Shown here piece by piece: positions 17,233-17,728 of a DNA stretch of 17,728 bases (position 1 is the first letter of the stretch; every line of letters starts with the position of its first letter). Location: NCBI GenBank assembly GCA_000482145.1, contig AUXH01000405.1:1-17728 (forward strand). Reading direction: 5' to 3'. This DNA is from Strigomonas culicis (taxonomy: Eukaryota; Euglenozoa; Kinetoplastea; Trypanosomatida; Trypanosomatidae). The notes beneath the pieces were generated by a model, which saw only the letters and a list, made by a program, of their open reading frames with translations, was not told the DNA's origin and did no database searches. The translations under genes were made by a program, and so were the position numbers.

Positions 17233-17648
17233 CAAGCAAGCAACACGGAAGAATTTAAAAAAAAGCTATAGGTGTTTCTTGTCTTATAGATTACTCTTTT
17301 CTTTTTCTCTTCTTTCAATTTGCTGCGAAGGCAGTATGTCGTGCAGATGTGTCTGAATGTACTTCTTTTCCGTAAAATGCAAACGACGTTATGAATATAA
17401 TGAGGCGGAGGAAAGAGAATGCCTTCAAAATGTGTATGCGGTTGCTTTTTAAGTTAATATAAAAGGCAAGTAGTTGCAGAGTGAAAGAAGAAAAAAAACG
17501 CGCCAAAAAAAAAAGCCTGACTCACTAAAGAAGTAAATCAGAGAAAAAAAAACGAAGTTACGAACAGTGAGGCGGAAAAAAAGCTATTTTCTTCACTGAG
17601 TTAATGATACCAAAAAAGAAAAAAAAGAAAGATTAGAAACAAATGTAG

Positions 17649-17664
17649 TATATATATATATATA
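17649..17664. repeat. (TA)8 dinucleotide microsatellite
   Basis: Eight perfect TA units in AT-rich intergenic DNA near the right edge. A self-complementary simple repeat; no function can be inferred. Confidence 0.85.
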
Positions 17665-17728
17665 AGAAAAAGGTAAATTCTACTCGTAGACCGTTTATTT
17701 CTTTTTCTTTTTTTTTATTTTATATATA

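Larger units (their letters stand above)
17148..17728. other. Intergenic region upstream of the P-type ATPase gene
   Basis: 581 bases to the window edge. The left part holds the ATPase leader and splice tract; the rest is AT-rich with A-runs and a TA repeat. Presumably it includes the 3' UTR of a further minus-strand gene beyond the window. I see no reading frame with coding character and no RNA gene. Confidence 0.55.

Overview
This window looks like nuclear DNA of a trypanosomatid (kinetoplastid) protist. Six uninterrupted, intron-free eukaryotic genes all lie on the minus strand, as expected of one directional (polycistronic) gene cluster transcribed from right to left. Each gene start is preceded by a polypyrimidine tract and an AG on the transcribed strand, the arrangement used for spliced-leader trans-splicing. 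Coding regions are strongly GC-rich, while the gaps between them are AT-rich and full of A/T homopolymers and simple repeats. I cannot assign a genus; the very AT-rich, homopolymer-filled gaps argue mildly against Leishmania itself.

Layout in transcription order (right to left): (1) 17147-13512, a type IID (ENA-like) P-type cation ATPase of 1211 residues; (2) 11809-9698, an N-terminal-motor kinesin of 703 residues with a large insertion inside the motor; (3) 7878-6556, an ArfGAP with a low-complexity tail; (4) 5698-3851, a ceramide synthase (LAG1/TLC family) with a long inserted loop and a long tail; (5) 3530-1236, an unrecognised protein with two Cys-rich, probably zinc-binding modules; (6) 489 (or 444) running off the left edge, the N-terminal part of an unrecognised secreted or membrane protein. 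Only the last gene is incomplete.

The gaps are 490-1235, 3531-3850, 5699-6555, 7879-9697, 11810-13511 and 17148-17728. I found no tRNA, rRNA, transposon, CRISPR array or convincing small gene in them. They hold candidate splice acceptors, microsatellites and alternating purine/pyrimidine blocks. The two longest gaps (about 1.8 and 1.7 kb) hold more transcript-strand polypyrimidine blocks than their flanking genes need.

The genes do not form an obvious pathway. Membrane trafficking (ArfGAP), sphingolipid synthesis (ceramide synthase) and cation export (ENA ATPase) are all membrane functions, but neighbours in trypanosomatid clusters are usually unrelated. No clearly new multi-gene system is visible. 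The best leads are the two-module Cys-rich protein, the kinesin insertion and the extra polypyrimidine blocks.
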